64,000 nt of DNA. It comes from Burkholderiales bacterium (lineage in GTDB: Bacteria; Pseudomonadota; Gammaproteobacteria; Burkholderiales; Ga0077523). The notes beneath the pieces are model-generated. The model did no database searches and was not told the DNA's origin. It worked only from the letters and a program-made list of their open reading frames with translations. A program made the translations under genes and the position numbers. Positions 52,390 through 61,058 of the stretch are shown one piece after another. The number at the start of each line of letters is the position of its first letter. Position 1 is the stretch's first letter. The stretch covers positions 28,473 through 92,472 of the forward strand of contig JALHMS010000014.1 of the NCBI GenBank assembly GCA_022843925.1, given 5' to 3'.

Positions 52390-53334
52390 ATGTTGCACGC
52401 CGAAACCACCACCACGTCCACCTGTCATCGTTCAGCGATCGTGTCCGGATCGTTGTCCGCGGCATTGATTTCGCTGGCCTTCATCTCCCTCACCGCCGCA
52501 ACCCCGGTCGCCGCCCAGCACCTCGACGTGCGCGTCGACACGAGCAACGGCCCGGTGGCCGGCAGCAAGATCACCACGGACGTCTATGGGGATGTCGCGT
52601 GGTTCCTGTCGAACGTCGGCTCGCTGCCGTACACCCACGACACCGGGCGGTTGATTGTCCCGGGGAACTTCGGCGACGCCGCCGGCGGCCCGTTCTCGAC
52701 AGACAACCCCGGGTTCCAGAGCTTCCGGGGAGATTTCGGGGCCTTCGAGGAAATGTGGTTCCGGGCCTCGGGGGTTCTGCAGTATCTGGCGCCCGGCGCG
52801 AACGATTGGGTGGCGGCGGCGCCGGGGGGTGGCATCCGGCTGTACGGCGCGATCCCCGAGGACGTCGTATTCGACTTCGTATTCAACGGCGTCCGCGAGA
52901 GCGACTACCTCTTCTACGAGGGCGGCACGCTGTTCTCGGGAACCGGGATCCAGGGTCCCACGACTGCCCCGGTCGGCTCGGCGTCGGCACTGGGGGCGAT
53001 GCACTATCACCTCGACTGGTTCCTGGAGGGCACCGCCCGCACCAACGAGGGTGCCTACCTGCTCGAGATGCAGCTTTTCTCCAACGCGAAGGTGGGTGGG
53101 GTCGACAAGTACCTCGCCTCCGAGACCTTTCATGTGCTCTTCAATCACGGCATCACGACGGCGGAGTACGCCGATGCCCTGAAAACGCTGACTGTCGCGC
53201 CCGTGATCGCAGTCCCCGTCACGGTCGAGCCCCCGCTGGTCACTTCCGTTCCGGAGCCGGCGTCCGTGGCGATGCTTGCACTCGGCGGAGCCTTGCTCGC
53301 TGCCCAGGTGGCACGGCGCCGCGGGAAGGCCTGA
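52390..53334 (+). CDS. PEP-CTERM protein, metal-locus type (all3515-like)
   Basis: The product is 314 residues with a signal peptide (LISLAFISLTAATPVAAQ). The mature part contains NPGFQSFRGDFGAFEEMWFRASGVLQYL and HYHLDWFLEG, then FHVLFNHGITTAEYADALKTL. It ends VPEPASVAMLALGGALLAAQVARRRGKA, a PEP-CTERM tail. Its NPGF and closing segments recur in the PEP-CTERM protein at 55757, so the two are paralogues. They flank a TonB receptor, resembling loci described as Zur-repressed all3515-type PEP-CTERM; the metal link is inferred. AAGGAGA lies upstream of ATG 52390. Confidence 0.85.
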   Translation: MLHAETTTTSTCHRSAIVSGSLSAALISLAFISLTAATPVAAQHLDVRVDTSNGPVAGSKITTDVYGDVAWFLSNVGSLPYTHDTGRLIVPGNFGDAAGGPFSTDNPGFQSFRGDFGAFEEMWFRASGVLQYLAPGANDWVAAAPGGGIRLYGAIPEDVVFDFVFNGVRESDYLFYEGGTLFSGTGIQGPTTAPVGSASALGAMHYHLDWFLEGTARTNEGAYLLEMQLFSNAKVGGVDKYLASETFHVLFNHGITTAEYADALKTLTVAPVIAVPVTVEPPLVTSVPEPASVAMLALGGALLAAQVARRRGKA

Positions 53335-53353
53335 GACCGGGAAGCGGGGGCTG

Positions 53354-55474
53354 TCAGAAGTCGGCGCGCACCCCCACCTCCAGGCGTCGCCCCGCTTCTG
53401 GCGAGAAGCTGCGCAGGAACGAGGCCGAGTTCCGGATCTCGTCGTTCAACAGGTTGCGGGCGTGCACGAAGACCGTGTACGAAAATGCGCCGTTTCTCTC
53501 GAAGCGCTTGTCCAGGGAGAAGTTGACGAGGTCGTAGCCCTCGGTCGCCGTCTCGTTGAGCCCCGGGTTCGACTGGGCGGCGGCACGGGTCCATCGGAGC
53601 CGTACGGTCCAGTCGTCGTCGCGGAACCATGTCACCTCGACGCCGGTGCGTCGCGGAGGAATCCGCGGGACGTCACCCAGCCTCGCCGACTGGAAGCGCG
53701 CCCGCACGGCGTCGGTGAAGAAGGTCGTCTCGAAGGCGCCCCAGCGCGTGTCGGGAAACCGGAGCAGGAACTCCCCCTCGTAGCCGTTGAACACGGCGTC
53801 CTGCTGCTGATATCGCAACACGGGCAGGCAGCGTCCGACGCTGATGCACCTCGGCCGGATCGACCGCGAGTCCAGGTCGTAGAAGGTGCCTGCGTTCTCG
53901 AGATAGATGAAGCCGTCGGCCTCGTAGCGGAACGCATTCAGCTTCACCGCGCCGCGTGACCACTCGTGGGTGATCCCGAGGTCCGTCCGGCGCATCGATT
54001 CCACGTCCAGGCGCCGGTTGCCGATGTTGTAGCTGCGTGTCGCGAGGTGCGGTCCGAACGAGTACAGCTCCTGGATGTCGGGTGCCCGTTCCGGGCGGGA
54101 CCACATGCCGGTCAGACGGGTCCCGGGCCCGAGCCTGAGGGTCGCGGAGGCGGCTGCGCTGCGGGCGCGATAGGTCATCTCCGGGAAGACCGACACCGTG
54201 TTGCCTCGCCGGATGGATTCCGGATCCATGAATTGCCGCTCGTCGCGCCAGGCGGCCTCGAGCGTCACGGGCCCGAGATCCAGTTTCTCGGAGAGATGGA
54301 AGGCGTGGGTCCGTGCCGCGGTCGGCGGCACGAAGACCTCGATCCCCAGCGCCGAGAAGTTCCGGTCGATGAGATGCCCGCCTACCGTCCCCGACAGGCG
54401 TGTACCGATCCGGTGGTCGGCCTCCAGGCGGTACTCGTTCACGCGGTTGAGGAACGACGTGGCGATACGCGAGCCGTCGACTTCGTCGTGGCGGTAGTCC
54501 ACCGATCCGCCCCGGGCGCGGACTGCTTCGAGCCAGGGTCGCCCGGGCTTCCATTCCGCCTTGTAGTCGTGGCGGGTCTGCTGCATGTCGATCCGGACGT
54601 TCCCGCCCTCGATGATCGTCGGGTCCAGCAGGGGCGTATTGGTGTGAACGTGCCCGCCGGGGGGAATGCCGTAGTTGTTCTCGATCGACCCGGTGGAGAT
54701 GCCGAGAAGCAGGCGGTCCCCCACGTACGTGAGGCCGGCACCGCCGCCGTGCGTGCGCAGATCGGTGTTGGGAACGGAGTGCGTCGTGTTGGGGATGCCC
54801 GTCAGTCCGAACTGTTCGGCCACCGCGGCCTCGTCGATGGCCTTGCCGGGGATGCCGAGGTTGCCGCGCTCCCGGAAGAATCCGTCCACCTCCAACACGA
54901 GGGGCCCGGTCCCGCCCTTCAGCTTCACGGCCCCCGATTTCTCGCGCCCGTTCGTGCCGTACCGACCCTCGGCACTGCCGGCGAACGGACGGTCGAGGCG
55001 ACGCCGGGCGATGCGTCCGTCGCTCACCTCCACTGCGCCGCCGATGGCACCGCTGCCGTAGCGGATGGTCTCGGGCCCCCGCAGCACACGGATCTCCTCG
55101 GCGAGCATGGGCTCGACGGTGATGGCGTGGTCGGGGCTCATGGAGGACGCATCGTGGGTGCCGATGCCGTCGACGGCGATCCTGACCCGCGGCCCCGACA
55201 TGCCGCGGATGACCGGTACGCCGACGCCGGGTCCGAAAGACGAGTTGTGCGTCCCCGCCATCTCCGAGACGGTCTCGCCGAGGGTGTTCGAGAGGCTGCG
55301 GCGCAGGGTGTCGCCGGTCAGCGTGGCAGCCGGCTGCGCGCCGCGGACGGCTTCGGTTTCCGCGCGCCCGCGTACCTGCACCTCGGGCGCCTGCACGGCG
55401 GCGGGTTCCTGCGCGGCGGCGATGCCGGCGAGGTGGAACGTCAGGAGAAGCGGAAGGGCACGCAGGGCTGGCAC
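53354..55474 (-). CDS. TonB-dependent outer-membrane receptor, ZnuD-like
   Basis: The product is 706 residues from GTG 55474, where the signal peptide begins (PALRALPLLLTFHLAGIAAAQ). A plug domain follows: VQVRGRAETEAVRG, GETVSEMAGTHNSSFGPGVGVPVIRGMSG and VLRGPETIRYGSGAIGGAVEV. The beta-barrel ends with the aromatic residue of VGVRADF. ZnuD-type receptors import zinc or haem; the loop GGHVHTNTPLLD and other His-rich segments fit a metal ligand. It lies between two PEP-CTERM paralogues in the opposite orientation, convergent with the first and divergent from the second. The GTG at 55573 used by the ORF track would give an unlikely Arg-rich leader. Confidence 0.88.
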   Translation of the reverse strand: MPALRALPLLLTFHLAGIAAAQEPAAVQAPEVQVRGRAETEAVRGAQPAATLTGDTLRRSLSNTLGETVSEMAGTHNSSFGPGVGVPVIRGMSGPRVRIAVDGIGTHDASSMSPDHAITVEPMLAEEIRVLRGPETIRYGSGAIGGAVEVSDGRIARRRLDRPFAGSAEGRYGTNGREKSGAVKLKGGTGPLVLEVDGFFRERGNLGIPGKAIDEAAVAEQFGLTGIPNTTHSVPNTDLRTHGGGAGLTYVGDRLLLGISTGSIENNYGIPPGGHVHTNTPLLDPTIIEGGNVRIDMQQTRHDYKAEWKPGRPWLEAVRARGGSVDYRHDEVDGSRIATSFLNRVNEYRLEADHRIGTRLSGTVGGHLIDRNFSALGIEVFVPPTAARTHAFHLSEKLDLGPVTLEAAWRDERQFMDPESIRRGNTVSVFPEMTYRARSAAASATLRLGPGTRLTGMWSRPERAPDIQELYSFGPHLATRSYNIGNRRLDVESMRRTDLGITHEWSRGAVKLNAFRYEADGFIYLENAGTFYDLDSRSIRPRCISVGRCLPVLRYQQQDAVFNGYEGEFLLRFPDTRWGAFETTFFTDAVRARFQSARLGDVPRIPPRRTGVEVTWFRDDDWTVRLRWTRAAAQSNPGLNETATEGYDLVNFSLDKRFERNGAFSYTVFVHARNLLNDEIRNSASFLRSFSPEAGRRLEVGVRADF

Positions 55475-55756
55475 GGTGTGGGTCTCGAAGCTGATCTCTG
55501 TATGCGGGCGGCTGCGTGGGACCGCCCGTACGCCCGTCCGGCTGGTGCTGCGCCGCGGGCATTTCGTTGACACCCCGAGTGTAGCAACCTAACATGCAAC
55601 TGAGTAGCAGACGACAGGGCGGGGCAGAAGAGAGCGCGACGCACAAGTCATCCGGCAGCACGTGGCTCCGGATGACGCGCAATCCGCTAGACGTGTCCAT
55701 TCCCTCGCGGATAGCTGCACGAGAGAGACCGAATCATTCGTTTCAGGAGCCTGATC

Positions 55757-56494
55757 ATGTGGAATCAATTCAAGGGACTTGCCCGCCTGGCGCCTGCCGT
55801 CGCCGGGGCCTTGCTGCTGTGCCAGGCCGGCGCACTGCGCGCCCAGGAGCATCTGCACGAGGGTGACATCGAGCTCGAGATCGAGGCGGGCAAGCTGCAC
55901 GTGCACGGAGCCGCCGAGACGGCCTTCGGCACCGGGTACGCCATCTTCGAAGGCAGCTTCACGACGGCGCTGGCCGGCCCTCGCTGGCGCACGACCAACC
56001 CGGGCTTCGATTCCGCTTCCGGGACGTTCCAGTCGACGGACATGGTGTACTTCAGCGCTTGGGGCACCCTCGCCTTCTGGGACGGCGATTCCTGGGAGAA
56101 CACCGCGCCGAAGGGCGAGGTCATCGTGATTCGCGACTCGCTCGACGAGACCGTGACCGTCTCCACCAGCGGGATCACCTCGTCGGAATTCTTCACCGGC
56201 TTCATCTCCGATGGCGGCCCGACGGGCAGCATCCATCAGCACATCTCCTTCACCGTCCAGACGACGCCGCTCGGCAGCCAGCCGACCATCGGCGCCTACC
56301 GCATCGGCCTGCAGATCACGTCGCCGCAGTACGAGAGTTCGGATCCGTTCTATCTCGTGCTGAACCGCGGGCTGTCGTCCGAGGCTTTCGAGGAATCCGT
56401 GCATGCCCTGGCAGTACCGGAGCCAAGCACGTACGCGATGATGGGTCTCGGGCTCGGCCTGATCGGGTTCCTGGCGCGCCGCCGCATGGCCTGA
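55757..56494 (+). CDS. PEP-CTERM protein, paralogue of the gene at 52390
   Basis: The product is 245 residues with a signal peptide (LAPAVAGALLLCQAGALRAQ). The mature region starts with EHLHEGDIELEIEAGKLHVHG, rich in His and Glu, then TTNPGFDSASGTFQSTDMVYFSAWGTLAFWDG. It ends FYLVLNRGLSSEAFEESVHAL and the sorting tail VPEPSTYAMMGLGLGLIGFLARRRMA. The histidines could bind a metal ion. It diverges from the TonB receptor gene across 282 bases that hold CATGCAAC, a word also present before the 52390 gene. A strong terminator follows the stop. Confidence 0.88.
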   Translation: MWNQFKGLARLAPAVAGALLLCQAGALRAQEHLHEGDIELEIEAGKLHVHGAAETAFGTGYAIFEGSFTTALAGPRWRTTNPGFDSASGTFQSTDMVYFSAWGTLAFWDGDSWENTAPKGEVIVIRDSLDETVTVSTSGITSSEFFTGFISDGGPTGSIHQHISFTVQTTPLGSQPTIGAYRIGLQITSPQYESSDPFYLVLNRGLSSEAFEESVHALAVPEPSTYAMMGLGLGLIGFLARRRMA

Positions 56495-56523
56495 TCGCCG
56501 GCCTCTCCGTAAGCTCTACCCGA

Positions 56524-56558
56524 AACGGGGGCGGCGCCATGCGCAGCCCCCGTTTTTT
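56524..56558 (+). terminator. Rho-independent terminator after the PEP-CTERM gene
   Basis: AACGGGGGC and GCCCCCGTT form a stem around a 13-base loop, followed by a T run (GTTTTTTC). It lies 30 bases past the 55757-56494 stop. Confidence 0.88.
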
Positions 56559-56648
56559 CATGCTGCACTGCATGCAGCATGGCGCCTATCGTCCCGCCCG
56601 GGTTTGCGCCTACACTGGGGCCACCAAACCATACCGGGGGGAAACGTC

Positions 56649-57077
56649 ATGTCCACCGTGGCGCAGGTTCTGGAGAAGAAGCAGGCCGGTCTGCTCTCCG
56701 TCACGCCGGAGACGACCGTCTACGATGCGTTGAAGCTCATGGCCGACCGCGAGGTCGGCGCGGTCGTGGTGCTCGAGGGCACGCATCTGGCCGGCATCCT
56801 GTCGGAGCGCGACTACGCGCGGAAGGTCATCCTCCTCGGCAAGTCGTCCCGCGACACCCCCGTGCGCGAGATCATGACGTCGAAGGTGGTCTGCGTGTTT
56901 CCGACCAACACCATCGACGAATGCATGGCCCTCATGACCGACAAGCGCGTGCGGCATCTGCCCGTGCTGGTCGAGAACGCGGTGGTGGGCGTGATCTCCA
57001 TCGGCGACGTCGTGAAGGAGACCATTGCGGAACAGCGGTTCATGATCGAACAGCTCGAGCAGTACATCATGAGCTGA
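56649..57077 (+). CDS. CBS-domain protein (tandem CBS pair)
   Basis: The product is 142 residues. ATG 56649 follows GGGGGGAA. There are two CBS units: VTPETTVYDALKLMADREVGAVVVLEGTHLAGILSERDYARKV and VFPTNTIDECMALMTDKRVRHLPVLVENAVVGVISIGDVVKETI. Such stand-alone Bateman modules bind adenine nucleotides and act as energy sensors. The C-terminal helix IAEQRFMIEQLEQYIMS is common to this subgroup. The partner is unknown. Confidence 0.93.
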   Translation: MSTVAQVLEKKQAGLLSVTPETTVYDALKLMADREVGAVVVLEGTHLAGILSERDYARKVILLGKSSRDTPVREIMTSKVVCVFPTNTIDECMALMTDKRVRHLPVLVENAVVGVISIGDVVKETIAEQRFMIEQLEQYIMS

Positions 57078-57188
57078 GCGAGATTCGCCGCTCCGCGGAC
57101 CGAAAACGGACGCAGGCCCTTCCGGGCACAACTTGCGCGCGGATTCGGAGTCCGAGAGCGGTCATCCATCGACCGAGGAGGCAGGACC

Positions 57189-57560
57189 ATGAAGCAATGG
57201 GGAAGGTTTGCACGGACCGTCGCGACGGTGGTTGTGGTGGGCGTGATCGCGGGATGCGCGACGATGAACGTCGGGCGCGACTTCAACTACGGCGACTTCG
57301 TCTCGCGGGCGAAGCAGGGCGAGACCACCCGCGATCAGGTGCGCGAATGGCTCGGAGCGCCGGCCGGGACCGGCATGGTGCTCGAGGCCGACGGTCAGAA
57401 GAACGACCAGTGGACCTACTACTACGGCACCGGCAAGCTGCCGAGCGGCTCCGAGACGCGCTTCAAGCTCCTGCAGATCAAGTTCGACCCGAAGGGCTCG
57501 CTTCTGTCGTACACGTGGTCGGGTGACATCGGCGACACCAGCAAGGACAAGCCGCAGTAG
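57189..57560 (+). CDS. Small lipoprotein, BamE/SmpA-like fold
   Basis: The product is 123 residues with a lipoprotein signal (VATVVVVGVIAGCATMN, lipobox Cys 23). The rest includes AKQGETTRDQVREWLGAPAG, the helix-turn pattern seen in SmpA/OmlA (BamE) domains, and strands DQWTYYYGTG and LLQIKFDPKGSLLSYTW. GGAGG lies upstream of ATG 57189. It is probably attached to the outer membrane. It is not recognisably BamE itself, so no symbol is given. Confidence 0.85.
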   Translation: MKQWGRFARTVATVVVVGVIAGCATMNVGRDFNYGDFVSRAKQGETTRDQVREWLGAPAGTGMVLEADGQKNDQWTYYYGTGKLPSGSETRFKLLQIKFDPKGSLLSYTWSGDIGDTSKDKPQ

Positions 57561-57625
57561 GGCTGGTGTTCCGCGCGCCGCAGTGAGGCCGGCGTCACGC
57601 GCCGGGGCGGGCCGCCGGAGGAACG

Positions 57626-60238
57626 TCAGGAGGGCGGCAAGTCCACCGCCAGTTCCGACCCCAGCAGGAAGCGGCTGCGGAATTCCACCGGGGGAAGCGC
57701 CGGGGACCGCAGCCAGCCCTGGAATGCGTTGCATTCGAGCGTTCGGAGTGCGTCGAGTTGCGCGGTCTGCTCGACGCCCTCCGCGATGGTGTAGAGACCG
57801 AGCGATCGCGCCATCGCGAGGATGGCGTGGACGATCGCCCGCGCATCGGTATCCGCCACGACGTCGGCGATGAAGCTCCGGTCGAGCTTCAGGACGTGGA
57901 CGGGCAGCCGACGCAGCGATGCCAGCGACGAATAGCCCGTCCCGAAGTCGTCGATCGCCACCCGGACACCGAAGTCCCCCAGCGGATCGAGCGAATGCAG
58001 CGCCCGTTGGAGATCCTCCATCAGCACGGACTCCGTGATCTCGATCTCCAGGCGTTCCGGGGCCAGTCCGCAGGCCGCGAGGGCATCCTGCACGGAGTCG
58101 AAGATACCCGCGCGGAACTGCGCGCTCGACACGTTCACGGCGACCCGCGGCAGCCGTGTGCCTTCCTTGCCCCAGGTGGCGAGCTGGAGGCAGGCCTCGC
58201 GGATCACCCATTGTCCGATCTGGACGATGAGTCCGGTCTCCTCGGCCACGGGTATGAACCGCCCCGGCGGGATCGCCCCGTGCACGGGGTGGTCCCACCG
58301 CAGCAGCGCCTCGGCGCCGATCAATGCGCCGGTGGCCACGTCGAACTGCGGCTGGTAGTGCAGCCGGAACTCCTGCCGTTCGAGAGCGAGACGCAGATCG
58401 CGTTCGAGGTTGAGGCGTTCGACCGCGCGCGCATTCATGCCCGGGAGGTAGAAGCGGTACCCGTTGCCGCCGTGCTCCTTGGCGGTGTGCATGGCGACGT
58501 CGGCATGGCGCATCAATTCCTCGGGATCGCGGCCGTCGTCGGGGAACACGCTGATGCCGATGCTGCACGACACGTTGAAGACGTGGCCGGCCGTCCAGAC
58601 GGGTTCGGCGATCTCGTGCAGCAGTCGCTCGGCGACGTGCGCAGCCTCCTCGGCCATCTGCAGCCCGGTGCACGCCACGGCGAATTCGTCGTCACCGATG
58701 CGGGCCACGATGTCGTTGCCGTCCAGGGCCGCGTGCAGGCGACCGCCCAGGCCCACGATCAGGTTGTCCCCTGCATCGTGGCCCAGCGATTCGTTCACCA
58801 GCTTGAACCGGTCGATGTCGATGAAGAGGAAGGCGAGCTTGTCCCCGCGCCGGCTGCTGTCGGCCAGCTCCTTCAGGAGCAGCTCCTTCAAGGCGCGGCG
58901 GTTGGGCAGCCCGGTGAGCTCGTCCCGCGTGGACACGCTCTCGGCGCGTGCCTCGGCCCGTCGCACCTCGCTCACGTTCACCAGCAGCATGCGCAGGCGC
59001 CGGCCGCCGGCTCCGGTCGCCACGCGCTGCAGGCGGCCGCGCAGCCAGACGGGTTCCCCCTGCGCGCTCAGCATGCGCAGCTCGATCGCGCGCTCCTCGC
59101 CGTCCTCGGCGCACGCGAGCACGCTGCCCATCACGCGATTGCGGTCGTCCTCGTGCAGCGTCTGGTTCCAGAATCCCGGCTGGTCGCGCCACCACGCGAG
59201 CCGGTAGCCGAGCAGCCGTTCCGCGCCCCGGGAGATGTAGGTCACATCGAGCGAGGGCGAGGCGATCTCCAGGGCGAGACCGTCGATCGCATCGATCAGT
59301 GCCTCGTGGAATCCGGCGGTCTGCCGGAACGCCGACTCGGCCTGGCCGCGGGCGCGCAGCTCGCGTTCCAGTTGCGCGAACTGACGACGCAGTTCGAAGC
59401 GTGCAAGGACCTGCCGCGCGAGGATCTCGAGGGTCTCGGCCATGAGCGGGGCCAGCTTGCGAGGCGTATGGTCGATCACGCACAGCGTCCCGACCGCCAG
59501 CCCGTCGGCGTCCCGCAGCGGTGCGCCCGCGTAGAAGCGGATGCGCGGTTCCGAGACCACGAGCGGGTTCTGCCGGAACCGCGGATCCACGGCTGCATCC
59601 TCGACCACCATGACGCCGCTACCCTCGATCGCGTGCGTGCAGAACGAGACGTCGCGGGACGTGGATTCCACGTCGAGACCGATGCGGGCCTTGAACCATT
59701 GGCGGTCGTGATCGACGAGGCTGATCAGGGCGACCGGCGTGCCGCAGAGCAGGGCGGCCAGGCGGACGATCTCGTCGAACTCGAACTCTGGTGGGGTGTC
59801 GAGCACCCGGTAGCTCTCGAGCGACCGCAGGCGGCGCGACTCCGCGTCTTCGGGCGTCGACTGCATCCGGATGACGACCTGATGCGCGAGATTCCCCAGG
59901 ACGCGCCGCACCTCGCCGGGATCCTCGCGGCGGGAGATCACGTAGTCGGCGCCGGCGCTCACGCAAAGCGAACGGAAGCGCGCAGGAATGTCGTCCGCCA
60001 CCACGACGACCACCGCAGTGGGGCACAGCTCCTCGATCTCCGCCACGAGACCCGGGCCGGAGCCGTCGGCCGGATGCAGGCCGAGGACGAAGACGTCCGG
60101 GCGCAGGGAGGTCGCGTCGGCCGAGACCATCGGCGCGATGTCCGAACTCCCGACCAGCTCGGCATTGGGTACGCCCGCGACGAGCGCTGCCAATTCGGCT
60201 CGTCGTTCCACCAGGCGATCGAACAGGTAGACCTTCAT
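57626..60238 (-). CDS. Receiver-GAF-PAS-GGDEF-EAL signalling protein
   Basis: The product is 870 residues. ATG 60238 has GGAG upstream. Domains: a receiver-like segment (1-125; MKVYLFDRLVERRAELAAL, no good phospho-Asp context); GAF (140-300; SLESYRVLDTPPEFEFDEIVRLAA); PAS (310-430); GGDEF (about 440-600); and EAL (about 610-865). The GGDEF loop reads IGDDEF, so one glycine is lost and cyclase activity is doubtful. EAL is intact (GAEALLRWDHP, then the metal-binding Asp pair DDFGTGYSSL), so cyclic-di-GMP hydrolysis is likely. It lies upstream (on the minus strand) of the BamE-like gene and next to a LuxR-type two-component pair. Confidence 0.92.
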   Translation of the reverse strand: MKVYLFDRLVERRAELAALVAGVPNAELVGSSDIAPMVSADATSLRPDVFVLGLHPADGSGPGLVAEIEELCPTAVVVVVADDIPARFRSLCVSAGADYVISRREDPGEVRRVLGNLAHQVVIRMQSTPEDAESRRLRSLESYRVLDTPPEFEFDEIVRLAALLCGTPVALISLVDHDRQWFKARIGLDVESTSRDVSFCTHAIEGSGVMVVEDAAVDPRFRQNPLVVSEPRIRFYAGAPLRDADGLAVGTLCVIDHTPRKLAPLMAETLEILARQVLARFELRRQFAQLERELRARGQAESAFRQTAGFHEALIDAIDGLALEIASPSLDVTYISRGAERLLGYRLAWWRDQPGFWNQTLHEDDRNRVMGSVLACAEDGEERAIELRMLSAQGEPVWLRGRLQRVATGAGGRRLRMLLVNVSEVRRAEARAESVSTRDELTGLPNRRALKELLLKELADSSRRGDKLAFLFIDIDRFKLVNESLGHDAGDNLIVGLGGRLHAALDGNDIVARIGDDEFAVACTGLQMAEEAAHVAERLLHEIAEPVWTAGHVFNVSCSIGISVFPDDGRDPEELMRHADVAMHTAKEHGGNGYRFYLPGMNARAVERLNLERDLRLALERQEFRLHYQPQFDVATGALIGAEALLRWDHPVHGAIPPGRFIPVAEETGLIVQIGQWVIREACLQLATWGKEGTRLPRVAVNVSSAQFRAGIFDSVQDALAACGLAPERLEIEITESVLMEDLQRALHSLDPLGDFGVRVAIDDFGTGYSSLASLRRLPVHVLKLDRSFIADVVADTDARAIVHAILAMARSLGLYTIAEGVEQTAQLDALRTLECNAFQGWLRSPALPPVEFRSRFLLGSELAVDLPPS

Positions 60239-60350
60239 CCTGACTCCGTCGCGTACGGCAGACCCCGTATGGCAGGAAGATTGATCCGGTCCGGCGCGCG
60301 GCGCCATCGGCCGGGACCCCGACTTCGTGTAGGCGCCGGGGTGACTCGTC

Positions 60351-60368
60351 TGTAGGCGTATTCCTACA
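60351..60368. promoter_or_regulatory. TGTAGG-N6-CCTACA dyad upstream of the GGDEF/EAL gene
   Basis: TGTAGGCGTATTCCTACA is an 18-bp dyad centred about 120 bases upstream of the GGDEF/EAL start and 60 bases past the response-regulator stop. Its form resembles sites of NarL/LuxR-type regulators such as RcsB. A second TGTAGGCG lies 22 bases to the left. Confidence 0.45.
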
Positions 60369-60428
60369 TTTGCACGGATGGCAGCGATACGGCCGCGCAC
60401 GCTGCCCGTTCAGGGCGTCGACAGGACG

Positions 60429-61058
60429 TCAGCCGACGAGCCCGTTGCGCTGGCAGTACCGGGCGACTTCGGCGTTCGAGCCCATCCCGAGCTTCTCGAG
60501 CACGCGCGTGCGGTAGGTGCTGATGGTCTTCACGGAGAGCGCCAGTTCGTTCGCGATGTGGCTGAGGCCATGGCCTTCCGCCAGCATGCACATGACGCGG
60601 AACTCGCGGGCGGAGAGCCTGCCGTGGGGCGGTCCGTCGAGGTCGCCGGCCACCTGGCCCGCGAGGATCTCGGCGAGGGCGGGGCTGAGGTATCGCCCGC
60701 CGGACATGATCCGCGAGATCGCGGCGAGCAGCAGGTCCGACGCGTGGTCCTTCGTCATGTAGCCCGATGCGCCGGCGCGCAGTGCCTGCACGGCGAACTG
60801 CTCCTCGGCATGCATGCTCAGCACGAGGACCCGCTGGCCGGGGCGGGTCCGGTGGATGCGCTCCATCGTCTCGAGCCCCGAGAGGCCGGGCATGGAGATG
60901 TCGAGCAGCACCAGATCGAAGCCCTCGCTGCGCACGCAGTCCACGGCCCGCTCGCCGCTCTCGGCCTCGGTCACGGCGGCGTCGACATAGGCTTCGTCGA
61001 GAATCTGGCGCACGCCACGGCGCATGAGCGGGTGGTCGTCGACCACGAGGAACTTCAT
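60429..61058 (-). CDS. LuxR/NarL-type response regulator
   Basis: The product is 209 residues. The receiver domain has VVDDHPLMRRG, the phospho-acceptor Asp in DLVLLDISMPGLSG, and the conserved Lys in GASGYMTKDHA. The C-terminal LuxR helix-turn-helix is LSAREFRVMCMLAEGHGLSHIANELALSVKTISTYRTRVLEKLG. The start overlaps the kinase stop by four bases (ATGA), so the pair is translationally coupled. Adjacent to it is a GGDEF/EAL gene that carries a candidate dyad in its upstream region. Confidence 0.95.
   Translation of the reverse strand: MKFLVVDDHPLMRRGVRQILDEAYVDAAVTEAESGERAVDCVRSEGFDLVLLDISMPGLSGLETMERIHRTRPGQRVLVLSMHAEEQFAVQALRAGASGYMTKDHASDLLLAAISRIMSGGRYLSPALAEILAGQVAGDLDGPPHGRLSAREFRVMCMLAEGHGLSHIANELALSVKTISTYRTRVLEKLGMGSNAEVARYCQRNGLVG

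Noticed and set aside
47198-52465. 1,755-aa minus-strand ORF
   Set aside because: It is antisense to hrpA and the glutathione-transferase gene, with biased composition and no family motif.
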